Notes: generated by a model from the letters alone, not told the origin. Numbered from the stretch's first letter, positions 7,646 through 16,141 are shown. The stretch is DNA of 64,000 nucleotides from Paenibacillus montaniterrae (GCF_018403185.1 NZ_BOSE01000008.1:186001-250000); one strand, 5' to 3'. Program-made: numbers and translations.

Positions 7646-9265
7646 ATGGATAAACAACAAGCCGACCGTGTAATTCAGGATTACATTAAGCCATTGTACG
7701 GATTTGCTTTGAACAGAACGGGCAATATCGCCGAAGCCGAGGAACTGGCGGGGAGAATTACGCTGGAGGTTTACCAAACGCTTCTCAAAAAGACGGAGTT
7801 TCTTGATCTGAATAGCTACGTCTTTAAGATTGCGCATTATGTGTGGGCGAAGTATGTCGATGAAAAAGTGAAAGCATCCAGCCAGCTGCGGATAGATGAC
7901 AACGAGCTGATTTCCAAGGAAGAGGACTTCGACGAGATCATCCGTCAAGAAACAGCTGGTGCGCTGCGCAGGGAAATCGCTTTTTTATCTCACCAGCAAC
8001 GGGAAATCGTAATCAAGTACTATTACGACGGCATGAAAATTAGCGAAATTGCGGCTGTAATGAGGCTTTCCGGCGGCACGGTCAAATGGCACTTATTCGA
8101 AGCGAAAAAGGAGCTGAAACACAAGATGAATACAATCCGATCGATTGGCAATCTTGGCATCAATCCGATCCGCATGTCAAGCTTAGGGCATAGTGGATCC
8201 CCGGGCAGCAAAGGAGATACTTCCGACTTTCTGGCGACGGCCATCAGACAAAACATCGCTTATTCTGCTTATCACAAGCCGCTTACGGTTAAGCAAATCG
8301 GCGAAGAACTCGGTATTTCGCCTGTATATGCTGAAGATGAGGTTGAAGTGCTTGAGGAATACGGTTTTTTGGATCAACTACCGGGCGGTAAATATCGTAC
8401 CAATATGTATATCGAAGATCCATCCCAAACAAAAAGTGAGGCGCTTCACCGTTTGTTCGAAGAGTATGCCGAGATTGCGGTTGAGCATTATTTCAAGAGC
8501 TTTTTCTTGATGGATGATGCATTCAAAGGAACTGGAGTTTATATCCCGGACGGAGATATCCACCTGCTTCTGTGGAGCCTCATCCCCTATGCAAGCAAGC
8601 ATCTGGCCTTTACTGAACTGGATAAGGTGAAGCATGAAGAGGTGTCGATTAGCCGCAAAGATGGCGGCCATTACGCAGCCTATGCTACGATCGACAGAGA
8701 GTTTGACGTTAGCTTTGATCGCAATTTATATCATGTTTGCGGCTTTATGAACCGAAATATCGATGAACTGTCACTAAAGGCATGGCAAGTCGATACGTGG
8801 TGGTGTGGCAGGGAAGGCGGTTGGAGAGACAATCTAGGCTCAGATTACGTCAGCCTGATGCATGTAATCAATGGAGATTTACCACAAAACCATACGAACC
8901 TCGATGCCTATCGACGTCTTTTTGACAAGCAGTATTTACTGCACACGGAAGCTGGCCCTGAAGTCAATATTGTTTATTGTAAAGATAAGCAAACTGGAGA
9001 ACGTCTGCATGCGTTGCTTCCGCAACCTTCTGAACGAATTAAAGAAGCCGCATCGAAATTAGATCAGGCTGTCTATCTATTGAATCTTGACGGCCAGCCA
9101 GAGCATGCGCATAAATATGTACGTTATTGGTCGCAGAACAGCATGGCTTCCGGAACGATGAGTAGCTACGTGCTTAAACATTTAGTCGACATCGGTATGT
9201 TAAAGGTACCTGCGCCACAGCGCCAAAAAGGCATTTCAACGATGATGTTCATGAATCAAAGCTAG
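7646..9265 (+). CDS. ECF-type sigma factor with a long C-terminal extension
   Basis: 539 residues from ATG 7646 (AAGGAG 6 nt upstream); an upstream TTG would add nine residues without a site. Residues 1-80 resemble sigma-70 region 2 (LYGFALNRTGNIAEAEELA). Residues of about 105-165 are region 4 (LSHQQREIVIKYYYDGMKIS, then a helix-turn-helix GGTVKWHLFEAKKEL). About 370 residues follow, which is unusual: a second winged-helix-like segment (LTVKQIGEELGISPVYAEDE, about 217-250) and an alpha/beta region with several Trp and Cys of unknown function. No anti-sigma gene is adjacent, so the extension may carry the control. Possibly senses a ligand; this is inference. Confidence 0.8.
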   Translation: MDKQQADRVIQDYIKPLYGFALNRTGNIAEAEELAGRITLEVYQTLLKKTEFLDLNSYVFKIAHYVWAKYVDEKVKASSQLRIDDNELISKEEDFDEIIRQETAGALRREIAFLSHQQREIVIKYYYDGMKISEIAAVMRLSGGTVKWHLFEAKKELKHKMNTIRSIGNLGINPIRMSSLGHSGSPGSKGDTSDFLATAIRQNIAYSAYHKPLTVKQIGEELGISPVYAEDEVEVLEEYGFLDQLPGGKYRTNMYIEDPSQTKSEALHRLFEEYAEIAVEHYFKSFFLMDDAFKGTGVYIPDGDIHLLLWSLIPYASKHLAFTELDKVKHEEVSISRKDGGHYAAYATIDREFDVSFDRNLYHVCGFMNRNIDELSLKAWQVDTWWCGREGGWRDNLGSDYVSLMHVINGDLPQNHTNLDAYRRLFDKQYLLHTEAGPEVNIVYCKDKQTGERLHALLPQPSERIKEAASKLDQAVYLLNLDGQPEHAHKYVRYWSQNSMASGTMSSYVLKHLVDIGMLKVPAPQRQKGISTMMFMNQS

Positions 9266-9378
9266 CGAAAAAGCAGTCAAAATAGCATGCACGACAGCAA
9301 TCTTTATAACATTCGCTTTTGCTGCATGGAGTAGAGTATAGTAAAGGTAGTTGAAAATAAATTCCAGGAGGCATAGTT

Positions 9379-9783
9379 ATGTCCCAAGAGATTTGGATTA
9401 ATTTGCCGGTCAAAGATGTAGTGCGGTCAACTGCCTTTTTCAATGAAGTTGGACTCCATGCGGCGAGCGTTGGAAATGAGCGAGCCAGACTTGTCATAGG
9501 CGAGACAGCCATTTTGCTGTTCCCTGTGGCGGCATTTGAGAAATTTACAGGGTCAAAAGCTACAGATACTTCCCTAGATGCAGAAGTTATATTTTCCATA
9601 GGTGCTGAAAGCAGAGAAGAAGTAGATGCCTTTATTCAAAAAGTAGAGCTTGCCGGAGGCAGCATCTTTAGCAGGCCAAGTGAAATTGACGGTTGGATGT
9701 ACGGCGCAGGATTTGCCGATCTGGACGGCCATCGTTGGAATCTGCTGTACATGGATCAAAGCAAAATGCCGAAACAGAGCTAA
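9379..9783 (+). CDS. VOC family protein (extradiol-dioxygenase-like)
   Basis: 134 residues, ATG with CCAGGAGG upstream. N-terminal INLPVKDVVRSTAFFNEVG and C-terminal GFADLDGHRWNLLYMD match the two half-barrels of VOC proteins of the PhnB/YaeR-like group. Single gene between the sigma factor and a terminator. Function unknown. Confidence 0.85.
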   Translation: MSQEIWINLPVKDVVRSTAFFNEVGLHAASVGNERARLVIGETAILLFPVAAFEKFTGSKATDTSLDAEVIFSIGAESREEVDAFIQKVELAGGSIFSRPSEIDGWMYGAGFADLDGHRWNLLYMDQSKMPKQS

Positions 9784-9837
9784 TAGGGAACTCCGTGTCA
9801 CCTGCTTATAGTTATTGTATTTTACGCCCCAATAATT

Positions 9838-9864
9838 CGAAATGCCCCGTTTAGGGGCATTTCG
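9838..9864. terminator. Terminator hairpin between convergent genes
   Basis: CGAAATGCCCC and GGGGCATTTCG are perfect arms with a 5-nt loop. It lies between the plus-strand VOC gene and the minus-strand DinB gene. The T-run is poor, so efficiency is uncertain. Confidence 0.6.
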
Positions 9865-9902
9865 AACGGAGCAGGCCCTGATTCAACCAAGTCAAGGCCC
9901 TA

Positions 9903-10358
9903 TTAAAGTCTCGCAAATGTAATGTAATCGACTTGGACGGGCTCCGCCGATTCAGCCCGAAGTGCCCGGTTGATCTGTCCTCGGTGATATTGCCCATGCA
10001 AGAGGACCTGCAGCAGGATGTCGCGGACAGACGTCTGGAACGGAACTCCGCTCTGGTTTGCATAGTCGATTATCTCGTCCAGCTTGGATTCCTCTAGCTC
10101 TTCGATATAAACGCGATATTGCTCGGCGTTTTCCTTGAACATTATCCGAACCTCTGACAGGTCTTCTGCTTCCTCCCACAACGAATATTGCGTGCTGCCT
10201 TTGCCTTGTAATCGGGACAGCCAGACTTGTTCCGCGACTGCAATGTGCCGAACCAGCTTCAAAAGGTCCTTGTTCTTCGTCCCACTCTCCTCGAGTGCGT
10301 CCAGAATGCGTTCGTCCGCCCAGTACATGTGCTCCGCCATGCGCTTGATCGTCTCCAT
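9903..10358 (-). CDS. DinB family (four-helix, metal-binding) protein
   Basis: 151 residues, normal DinB length. DinB-type helices with the expected His ligands: HIAVAEQVWLSRL near residue 38 and LLHGQYHRGQI near residue 120. The family includes damage-induced proteins and thiol transferases of the bacillithiol or mycothiol type; the substrate is not evident. The start has GGGGGAAACC upstream. It lies about 50 bp after the next minus-strand gene and may be in the same operon. Confidence 0.88.
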   Translation of the reverse strand: METIKRMAEHMYWADERILDALEESGTKNKDLLKLVRHIAVAEQVWLSRLQGKGSTQYSLWEEAEDLSEVRIMFKENAEQYRVYIEELEESKLDEIIDYANQSGVPFQTSVRDILLQVLLHGQYHRGQINRALRAESAEPVQVDYITFARL

Positions 10359-10410
10359 TTTGGTTTCCCCCTTTTCGTCTTATCGTAATCCATTCATACA
10401 TCGGTGGGAT

Positions 10411-11286
10411 TTATTCTCGTTCTCCCGCTGCATATTCGCCCGGACAGATATCCATTACTTCTCTTGAAGGCTGGATTAAAGCCATTTCGAATCTGCAAGG
10501 CCAATGCACGTCCGGTGCCATTTCCCCGTCAAGCAAGCCGGCAATTGTTTCGCCGTCTCTTACTGGCACCTCCGCTTCAAACAAGTAGGCCGCGACACTA
10601 AATGCATGCCGTGACACGTCGTTCGGGTCCAATGTATGAAAATGATACTGGACATCTGGAAGCCCGAGCGCAAAAAGTCCAAGCGAGTCGATCAAGCTGT
10701 CATCCGTCCCATGAATAGTAAAGAAGCGGATATTCAAGCCAAACTGCAAGAAGCGAGCAGCTCCTTCATAAGGATTCTCGATAATTTCAGCTGTATGCAT
10801 CAGCTTCCCGCTCGATGGAATCCAGATTGCGCAGCAGCTCGGAAACAGGCTTACAGCAGTCTCAAGCCAATCCGCCAACAAGTCGCAGCGCGATTTATAG
10901 TCCAGTCCCGCAGCCATGAAGTCGCTGATCATCAGCTTATAGCGGCATCTTTGCAAAACGTTCTCTGCATCCGGCATCGTCCAGAACTGAGTACGCTCCA
11001 GGTCCGTAATCGTATCCGATTGAAATGGAGTAACGTCCGCCATCATCACCTGGGCAGGCATCTCCCCGTCCTGATAGGTTACTTTATAGGCCTCGATCGC
11101 AAAGGAAGACAATGCATCGGCTGCCGAAACAGTGTCCGTTTTCCCGCAACGGGCTTCTAACGCAGTACGGATGACCTCCGCATTTGGCCGCTCCACTTGC
11201 TCCTCAAACAGCAGATACATTTGAAATAATCGTTGAAATTCACTTTTTTCGTCTAAATTTTGTTGCAGCACGCGTTCGCTCTCCAT
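10411..11286 (-). CDS. DUF4261-type protein of unknown function
   Basis: 291 residues. The C-terminal half (LGLPDVQYHFHTLDPNDVSR, then VAAYLFE, then MALIQPSREVMDI) has the look of the DUF4261 family, proteins of unknown role common in Bacillales. The N-terminal half contains VMMADVTPFQSDTITDLERTQ, also typical. No catalytic motif is recognised. The start ATG has a GGGAGA site. It is followed on the same strand by dinB. Confidence 0.65.
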   Translation of the reverse strand: MESERVLQQNLDEKSEFQRLFQMYLLFEEQVERPNAEVIRTALEARCGKTDTVSAADALSSFAIEAYKVTYQDGEMPAQVMMADVTPFQSDTITDLERTQFWTMPDAENVLQRCRYKLMISDFMAAGLDYKSRCDLLADWLETAVSLFPSCCAIWIPSSGKLMHTAEIIENPYEGAARFLQFGLNIRFFTIHGTDDSLIDSLGLFALGLPDVQYHFHTLDPNDVSRHAFSVAAYLFEAEVPVRDGETIAGLLDGEMAPDVHWPCRFEMALIQPSREVMDICPGEYAAGERE

Positions 11287-11418
11287 TCTCCCTTACCACT
11301 CCATTTCGCTGAATTGATGCATATGTCACTAACTAATAATACGTATTTCTCAATTATATTGGTTCTTGTTTCCATTATAGTGCTCGCTTGTGATGAAACA
11401 ACCTACTTTTTACCTGTA

Positions 11419-13098
11419 TTATGGAAACTCCATACCGACCGCCTTAAGTAAACGAAGCAGCAGCTCCTTGCGCGGCTGCTGTGCTTTGCGCGCTAATGAG
11501 GCCAGCTTCTCAGTATTACCCCAGATCGGGTACAATACGCGCTCGGTCTCATCATCAGAAAGCGTCTCTATTTGCTGCACCAGCAGCAACAGCTTGTCCT
11601 CGCTTTCCAGCTCCGTCTGAAGCTTCAGCTTCAGCGAATCGTGGGAGCGGAGCAGACAGGCGATTAAGGTGGGGATCGAGCTCGCTGTTATGCCATAGGT
11701 TTCGGCAAAAACAGCTGTGAATTTATCATGAACAAGCTGATGCTCATCGTCCACAAGATTCATATAATCTTCAACAAGCGGAAAATACCGCTCAGACGCT
11801 AGCCCCAGCCCGAACACCGCATAGCTGCCCGGCATTACACTTTTTTCATCATCCCCATCCTCGTACCACTCAAACTCTACCATTGCCTCACGTGCGTATT
11901 CCTCCAATAATGGGTGCAGCTCGGAATAAGCCAACGCATTTGCAAAGAAACGATGCGTATCTGATCTGGCAAGTCCCTTAATAGGCAAATACTCTCTACT
12001 ACTCGATTTCAGCTTGATTTTATAGCTTTTTGGGAAGTCCTTGCGAAGCAAGGAAAGAATAAACGAAATCGACAGCTCGTACGCTGCTGCTGCTTCCTTG
12101 CGAATATGGATCGTAAAGAGAGAAAAAACATCGTTAGCCTTGCATTCAACCAGCTCACGGCGCATATGGACTTCGTCATTCGAGAAGCTGTCGCTGCCCT
12201 TCTTCAGCATGCGTGCGGCTTTATCGCTGCCAAGCTGCTTCGCCAGCTGCAAAAAAGTTTGCCCTTTAGATTTGCTGTAGTTCGGCTCGAAGCGAATAAT
12301 CATGACCGCGCAGTAAAGTAGAAGATCGACAGGCTGGCTTGGCTCATCCTTGTTTTCCAGTACAGCACCCGGCTTGATCGTATATTCATCTGCCCTGTAG
12401 TCGTTACGGGTGATAACACAATACTGCGGCAAAAATTCATTCTCGACCCACTGAGTCAAAGCCCAAATCATATCTCTTCGATGCTCCGCAAGAGCCTCGA
12501 CTGCTCCTTTATTCAACTCCTGAATTCGGTCAAAACTAGCGATAACCTTTGCAGCTTCGATTTCTGGGAACAAATGTGGATCGAGCAGATGACGCGACAA
12601 AAAGAAGGTTTCCAGCCTTTTTGTCGCGTTAGAGCCCTTCTCCAGCTTGTTCTCAATATAGAGCTGTATCTGCTCCAAAAGCCGCCGCTTCTTCTCCTCA
12701 TACACCAATTCAAGCACGGTTAATTCTACAGGCCCGTCCATCGTTGCGAACCTTCCCTGAAAGGTAAGCCTGTAGTCGATCAGCGGTGAAGCTTCCAGCT
12801 TGTCCAGCCTTTCCTTTATAATATCCGCCAGCAGCGGCTGAACCTCCTGCAATATTTGCTCCTTGGTAAAGGGTGAGACCTTCATCGACTTTTTACCTGA
12901 GGCACTGCCCATAGCTTTCGAACCATCAACCGTAGTCCTTCCCGGTCGATAATCGAGCAGAATAAAGCTAAAGATCCCTATTTGCAGTGGTGTGCGCTTG
13001 CCCAGTCCATCTCTCTCAACTCGTTCTTCCTGCTCGTCAAACCATTTGTAAATGGCTGTTTTCATCTCTTCTATTGCTTCTTTTTGTTGTTCGTTCAT
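11419..13098 (-). CDS. Large soluble protein of unknown function (possibly DUF6138-like)
   Basis: 559 residues, ATG with GGCGGGACAC upstream. No signal peptide, no membrane segment and no motif I can name. It is helix-rich and charged, with a basic middle part (KDFPKSYKIKLKSSSREYLP) and an acidic segment (EFEWYEDGDDEKSV). It resembles long uncharacterised proteins annotated DUF6138 in Bacillales, but I am not certain. It stands alone, preceded by about 200 bp with no other gene and followed by DUF4261. Confidence 0.65.
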   Translation of the reverse strand: MNEQQKEAIEEMKTAIYKWFDEQEERVERDGLGKRTPLQIGIFSFILLDYRPGRTTVDGSKAMGSASGKKSMKVSPFTKEQILQEVQPLLADIIKERLDKLEASPLIDYRLTFQGRFATMDGPVELTVLELVYEEKKRRLLEQIQLYIENKLEKGSNATKRLETFFLSRHLLDPHLFPEIEAAKVIASFDRIQELNKGAVEALAEHRRDMIWALTQWVENEFLPQYCVITRNDYRADEYTIKPGAVLENKDEPSQPVDLLLYCAVMIIRFEPNYSKSKGQTFLQLAKQLGSDKAARMLKKGSDSFSNDEVHMRRELVECKANDVFSLFTIHIRKEAAAAYELSISFILSLLRKDFPKSYKIKLKSSSREYLPIKGLARSDTHRFFANALAYSELHPLLEEYAREAMVEFEWYEDGDDEKSVMPGSYAVFGLGLASERYFPLVEDYMNLVDDEHQLVHDKFTAVFAETYGITASSIPTLIACLLRSHDSLKLKLQTELESEDKLLLLVQQIETLSDDETERVLYPIWGNTEKLASLARKAQQPRKELLLRLLKAVGMEFP

Positions 13099-13299
13099 TG
13101 TGTCCCGCCTTCCGCATGTTCCCCTCAGCTGGTTTCGTTAGCTCGTTAAAACGTATCTATTTCAACAATGGCTTACTTCTATTATTTTACATACGAAGCT
13201 ACTTTTTGGGCAATGAGACTAATGTCCAATTCTCAGCAATTGAATAATAAGAGGGAACAAAAGCATACTAACCATTGAAATAAAGAAAGGAGCTTGAGC

Positions 13300-14043
13300 A
13301 TGTTTAATTTAACAGATAAAGTCGCAATTGTTACTGGCGGGGCTTCAGGTATTGGCTTAGCGACAGTTAAAGCTTTTTTAGATAAGGGTGCAAAAGTTGT
13401 AATCGCTGATTATAATGAACAAGCTGGAAAAGCAGTCGAACAGGACCTGAGCAAAGGCAGTTCCAATCCGACATTCATCTACGTGAATGCGGCTGAAGAA
13501 AAGTCTGTTGAAAACCTTGTCAGTGAAACCGTTAAACGTTTCGGTCGCGTAGATATTATGGTCAACAACGCAGGAATTGGTGTACTTGCCAAAACCCATG
13601 AGCTCACGTTCGAGGAGTATAATAAAGTTATTTCGATCAACCAAAACGGTGTCTTTTTTGGTGCAAAATATGCCATTCGTGAAATGCTGAAAACTGGTGG
13701 AGGTTCGATTGTTAATACTGCGTCGATTTTAGGGCATGTAGGTGAGGCAGGTGCTTTCGCATATAATGCGAGTAAAGGTGCGGTTAACATTTTAACGAAA
13801 TCACTAGCTCTAGAATATGCCGATCAAAATATTCGAGTAAACGCGGTATGTCCTGGATATGTGGAATCTGGTATGGTCAACAAGGAAGCGCTAGGAGATT
13901 TCTATGACGGGCTAGTTGCCAGACACCCGATCGGCCGCCTTGGTCAACCAGAGGAAATCGCTCATGGCATCGTATTTTTATGTGAAAATGAGTTCGTAAC
14001 TGGCTGCTCCCTTTTAATTGACGGCGGCTATACGGCACAATAA
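13300..14043 (+). CDS. SDR family oxidoreductase (3-oxoacyl reductase/glucose dehydrogenase type)
   Basis: 247 residues from ATG 13300, with AAAGGAG 7 nt upstream; the upstream in-frame TTG 13294 is too close to that site. Motifs: TGGASGIGLATV, NNAGIG, catalytic Ser in VNTASILGH, YNASKGAV, and the CPGYVESGM and GCSLLIDGGY ends typical of classical SDRs. The substrate is unknown. Confidence 0.92.
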   Translation: MFNLTDKVAIVTGGASGIGLATVKAFLDKGAKVVIADYNEQAGKAVEQDLSKGSSNPTFIYVNAAEEKSVENLVSETVKRFGRVDIMVNNAGIGVLAKTHELTFEEYNKVISINQNGVFFGAKYAIREMLKTGGGSIVNTASILGHVGEAGAFAYNASKGAVNILTKSLALEYADQNIRVNAVCPGYVESGMVNKEALGDFYDGLVARHPIGRLGQPEEIAHGIVFLCENEFVTGCSLLIDGGYTAQ

Positions 14044-14076
14044 GCTAATCCTTTATGTAAGAATGGAGTGTTCAAT

Positions 14077-14226
14077 ATGGGAAGAAACAATAACCAAGGC
14101 CACAGTAAAAACAAAAGCTCCTTGCCTCAAACGCCAAAAAATCAAAAAATTGCTCCTAATGAGGTTCAAGCAGAGTTTGCTCAAGAGATTGCAGATCTAA
14201 CAAAATCATCTCCCAAGAAAAAATAA
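14077..14226 (+). CDS. YfhD-like short basic protein
   Basis: 49 residues, ATG 14077 with GGAG 8 nt upstream, 33 bp after the SDR stop. The order is a basic Asn/Lys-rich start (MGRNNNQGHSKNK), a SLPQTP segment and AEFAQEIADL. This resembles YfhD-family short spore-former proteins, whose role is unknown. Too short for most automated tracks. Confidence 0.6.
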   Translation: MGRNNNQGHSKNKSSLPQTPKNQKIAPNEVQAEFAQEIADLTKSSPKKK

Positions 14227-14258
14227 ATTCCCCGACGGACAACGATCCAAATGCGAAT

Positions 14259-14288
14259 AAGAGCACTCCTCCTCAAAGGCGTGCTCTT
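14259..14288. terminator. Terminator between YfhD-like gene and cwlJ
   Basis: AAGAGCAC pairs with GTGCTCTT, followed by TGTTTATTT. It serves convergent genes. Confidence 0.55.
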
Positions 14289-14309
14289 GTTTATTTACCT
14301 GGCAATTCG

Positions 14310-14753
14310 CTAGAACGTATTGTATACATTTTCACATTCTTCCGCAGTCGGTTCATAAAAACAATGCTTCTTCCAGCGTCCCACAAACGGCTGACCGTAC
14401 CAAGTTGGCGGACATGGACCTGGACTTTCGTAAGAACCTGGACGGAAATACCAGAGGGAGAATTTGGCTGGCCAGTTACGTTCGCCATTCACTGCCCGTC
14501 GCGCTAAACGGCGTTCCCTCTCTCTTGCATTTTGATAATACATTCCATGCTGCAGTGCTTCGAATGCATGGGGCTGGTTGATCATTTGGGGAATGGTCCG
14601 AATGCCTTTAAAGTCAGAGCAATTCGCTCGTATTCGATTAATGCCGACATTTCCAACAAGGAGCATCCCCATTTCTCCCTCAGCCTCAGCTTCAGCTCGA
14701 AGCAGCCTCGCCAACATATTGATATCTTGATTCCTGGCTTTTACGACTGCCAT
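14310..14753 (-). CDS. cwlJ: Spore cortex-lytic cell wall hydrolase CwlJ
   Basis: 147 residues, close to the 142 of Bacillus CwlJ. Nearly the entire chain matches the family: MARLLRAEAE-type start, MLLVGNVGINRIRANCSDFK, INQPHAFEAL, INGERNWPAKFSLWYF-like core and the C-terminal CFYEPTAEECENVYNTF. This is the SleB/CwlJ (Hydrolase_2) domain; E21 in the RAEAE segment is the likely catalytic Glu. In Bacillus it degrades cortex during Ca-dipicolinate-triggered germination and needs GerQ, which is not in this window. No signal peptide, as expected for a coat-located protein. A five-residue insertion (SYESP) sits near the PGPCPPTWYGQPF part. Confidence 0.95.
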   Translation of the reverse strand: MAVVKARNQDINMLARLLRAEAEAEGEMGMLLVGNVGINRIRANCSDFKGIRTIPQMINQPHAFEALQHGMYYQNARERERRLARRAVNGERNWPAKFSLWYFRPGSYESPGPCPPTWYGQPFVGRWKKHCFYEPTAEECENVYNTF

Positions 14754-14822
14754 AGGTTCACCTCTTTAGGTTTCTAGACCATTATATTGTCTGGGAGACG
14801 TATGTGTTACTATGGCAGGTTG

Positions 14823-15722
14823 CTATTGCATTTTACGAACCGCAAACCATAGTTCGATATAATTGAGGCCATCCTTCTCACCGTTCATTTCGAACTCCAA
14901 ACCGTCCGCCTGCTCATAGCCGGACGTCGGCAGCCATTCGGTGTAAAAGCGTTTGTACAGCAAGTCGATCGTCCTATCGAACTGGTCCCACGGATGCGGC
15001 TCCGACGAGAAAATCGCCCATGTATGCGCGGGAATACAGATTGAGGTGTACCCATCAGTATTGCTGCCATCGCCTTTGAAGGCGCACAGCATGTAAGGAA
15101 ACGTGTCTGGTTCGGTTTTCCGGTAGCTGCATACCGCTTGTACTGGATATAAATCGTGGCTAACGAACGAAGGCAGAGCACCTGCACATGCTTCAAGTCG
15201 CTTCACATCTCCGTTCGCATGGCTCTGCTCCCATAGCTTCGCCGGCGTTTGCGGCGGCTCCCCGCCTCCATCGACACGAAATATCCCTTCTATGCCAAAC
15301 ACTTCAAAGCATTCCTTCGTTTCAATTCGATAGTTCATCGCCTCTGCCCCTTTAATCGTGTTAAGGAAGGACAGACGAGGGTAGGCTTTGAGCGCAATCC
15401 CTTCCTGACGGGCCATGGCTGGCGTGATCCCGTGCAGCGCATGGAACGCCCGAGCGAACGAAATCGGTGATTCATAGCCGTATTTTAGCGCTACATCAAT
15501 CACCTTCTCCGTCCCGCCACGCTGTAGCTCCAGCGCAGCAAGCGTTAGTCGTCTCCGCCTAATGTACTCTGCCAGTGTCACGTCCGTAATGAATGAGAAC
15601 ATCCGTTGGAACTGATACGACGAACAGCAGGCCATGCGAGCCACCTCCCTCAATTCGATCTCCCCAGTCAGGTTTGCTTCAATGTAGTCTATTGCTCGGT
15701 TCATCCGCTCCAGCCACTCCAT
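14823..15722 (-). CDS. AraC family regulator with GyrI-like effector domain
   Basis: 299 residues. The N-terminal double helix-turn-helix spans about residues 8-107 (IDYIEANLTGEIELREVARM, then VIDVALKYGYESPISFARAF and HGITPA). The C-terminal part (about 130-299) fits the AraC effector-binding/GyrI-like fold with YPVQAVCSYRK and AHTWAIFSSEPHPWDQ. Such proteins bind small molecules or drugs. It is divergent from the his leader/hisS unit. A broken relative occurs at 22872-22968. Confidence 0.9.
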   Translation of the reverse strand: MEWLERMNRAIDYIEANLTGEIELREVARMACCSSYQFQRMFSFITDVTLAEYIRRRRLTLAALELQRGGTEKVIDVALKYGYESPISFARAFHALHGITPAMARQEGIALKAYPRLSFLNTIKGAEAMNYRIETKECFEVFGIEGIFRVDGGGEPPQTPAKLWEQSHANGDVKRLEACAGALPSFVSHDLYPVQAVCSYRKTEPDTFPYMLCAFKGDGSNTDGYTSICIPAHTWAIFSSEPHPWDQFDRTIDLLYKRFYTEWLPTSGYEQADGLEFEMNGEKDGLNYIELWFAVRKMQ

Positions 15723-15812
15723 CTTAGTCCCTCCTCTCGCATTTAAGTATAGGTGAGGCTATAATTAGCTTCGCAACAATTTGTGCCCAATGAAGTTGCT
15801 TAAGAGTTATTT

Positions 15813-15840
15813 TAGTATAACGAATCTTGCTGTTACTTCA
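15813..15840 (-). promoter_or_regulatory. Candidate araC promoter
   Basis: On the minus strand: TTGAAG, 16 bp, TATACT (15813-15818). The GATTCGTTATA-type block around the -10 is mirrored by the -10 region of the divergent hisS leader promoter. Confidence 0.4.
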
Positions 15841-15903
15841 ATGAAAAGAGAGGTATTCCCAGAACTTTCGCTTGGCTCGCACAGAATTTTTGGGAAACAT
15901 CTC

Positions 15904-15932
15904 TTGTGTGAGCTAAGGTGATTCGTTATAAT
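15904..15932 (+). promoter_or_regulatory. Candidate promoter of the his leader and hisS
   Basis: TTGTGT, 17 bp, TATAAT (15927-15932). The predicted transcript starts near 15939, about 27 nt ahead of the leader peptide ATG. The -35 is weak. Confidence 0.5.
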
Positions 15933-15965
15933 CATGGTAATCAAGTGTTGAAGGTGAATAAAACC

Positions 15966-16013
15966 ATGAAAAGAAACAAGCTGAGTCAACTTCATCATCA
16001 CAAACGGCGTTAG
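15966..16013 (+). CDS. His-rich leader peptide MKRNKLSQLHHHKRR
   Basis: 15 codons with three consecutive His codons (CAT CAT CAC at 15993-16001). A good ribosome site, GAAGGTGA, ends 8 nt before the ATG. The stop codon lies inside an 8-nt segment that can pair with the downstream attenuator. This is the textbook layout of a his leader peptide: ribosome stalling at the His codons would report low charged tRNA-His. It is upstream of a histidyl-tRNA synthetase, which agrees. No coding evidence other than the site, the codons and the context. Confidence 0.75.
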   Translation: MKRNKLSQLHHHKRR

Positions 16014-16110
16014 CACACCTGTAAAAATTCAGGGTGGGCTAACGCTTTTCGCGTTGGCCTCCCTGCGGCATATGAAACGCGCAGGACCAAGAGGTCCGGC
16101 GCGTTTTTTT
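16007..16110 (+). promoter_or_regulatory. His attenuator: alternative helices and terminator
   Basis: Segments seen: 1 = GCGTTAGC (16007-16014), 2 = GCTAACGC (16038-16045), 3 = CGCGTTGGCC (16050-16059), 4 = AAACGCGC-A-GGACC (16075-16088), 5 = GGTCC-G-GCGCGTTT (16093-16106) with the T-run to 16110. Possible pairs are 1:2, 2:3, 3:4 (CGCGTT with AACGCG) and 4:5 (strong terminator). A ribosome stalled on the His codons leaves 1 free, giving 1:2 and 3:4, hence read-through. A ribosome at the leader stop covers 1, giving 2:3 and 4:5, hence termination. Confidence 0.7.
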
Positions 16111-16141
16111 ATTTTAGCAAAAAAAGAAGGGAATGATTGTT

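Noticed and set aside
10636..11160. 174-codon plus-strand ORF
   Set aside because: Lies wholly antisense to the DUF4261 gene; composition is shadow-like and no ribosome site is present.
16030..16066. T-box-like AGGGTGGG with CCCT partner before hisS (N = G would suit tRNA-His C73)
   Set aside because: The conserved ACC of UGGNACC is replaced and paired in a helix, the 3' strand does not compete with the terminator, no standard stem I with specifier is seen, and the likely promoter lies too far downstream to leave room for one. The His-codon leader explains the same region better. It remains an alternative.
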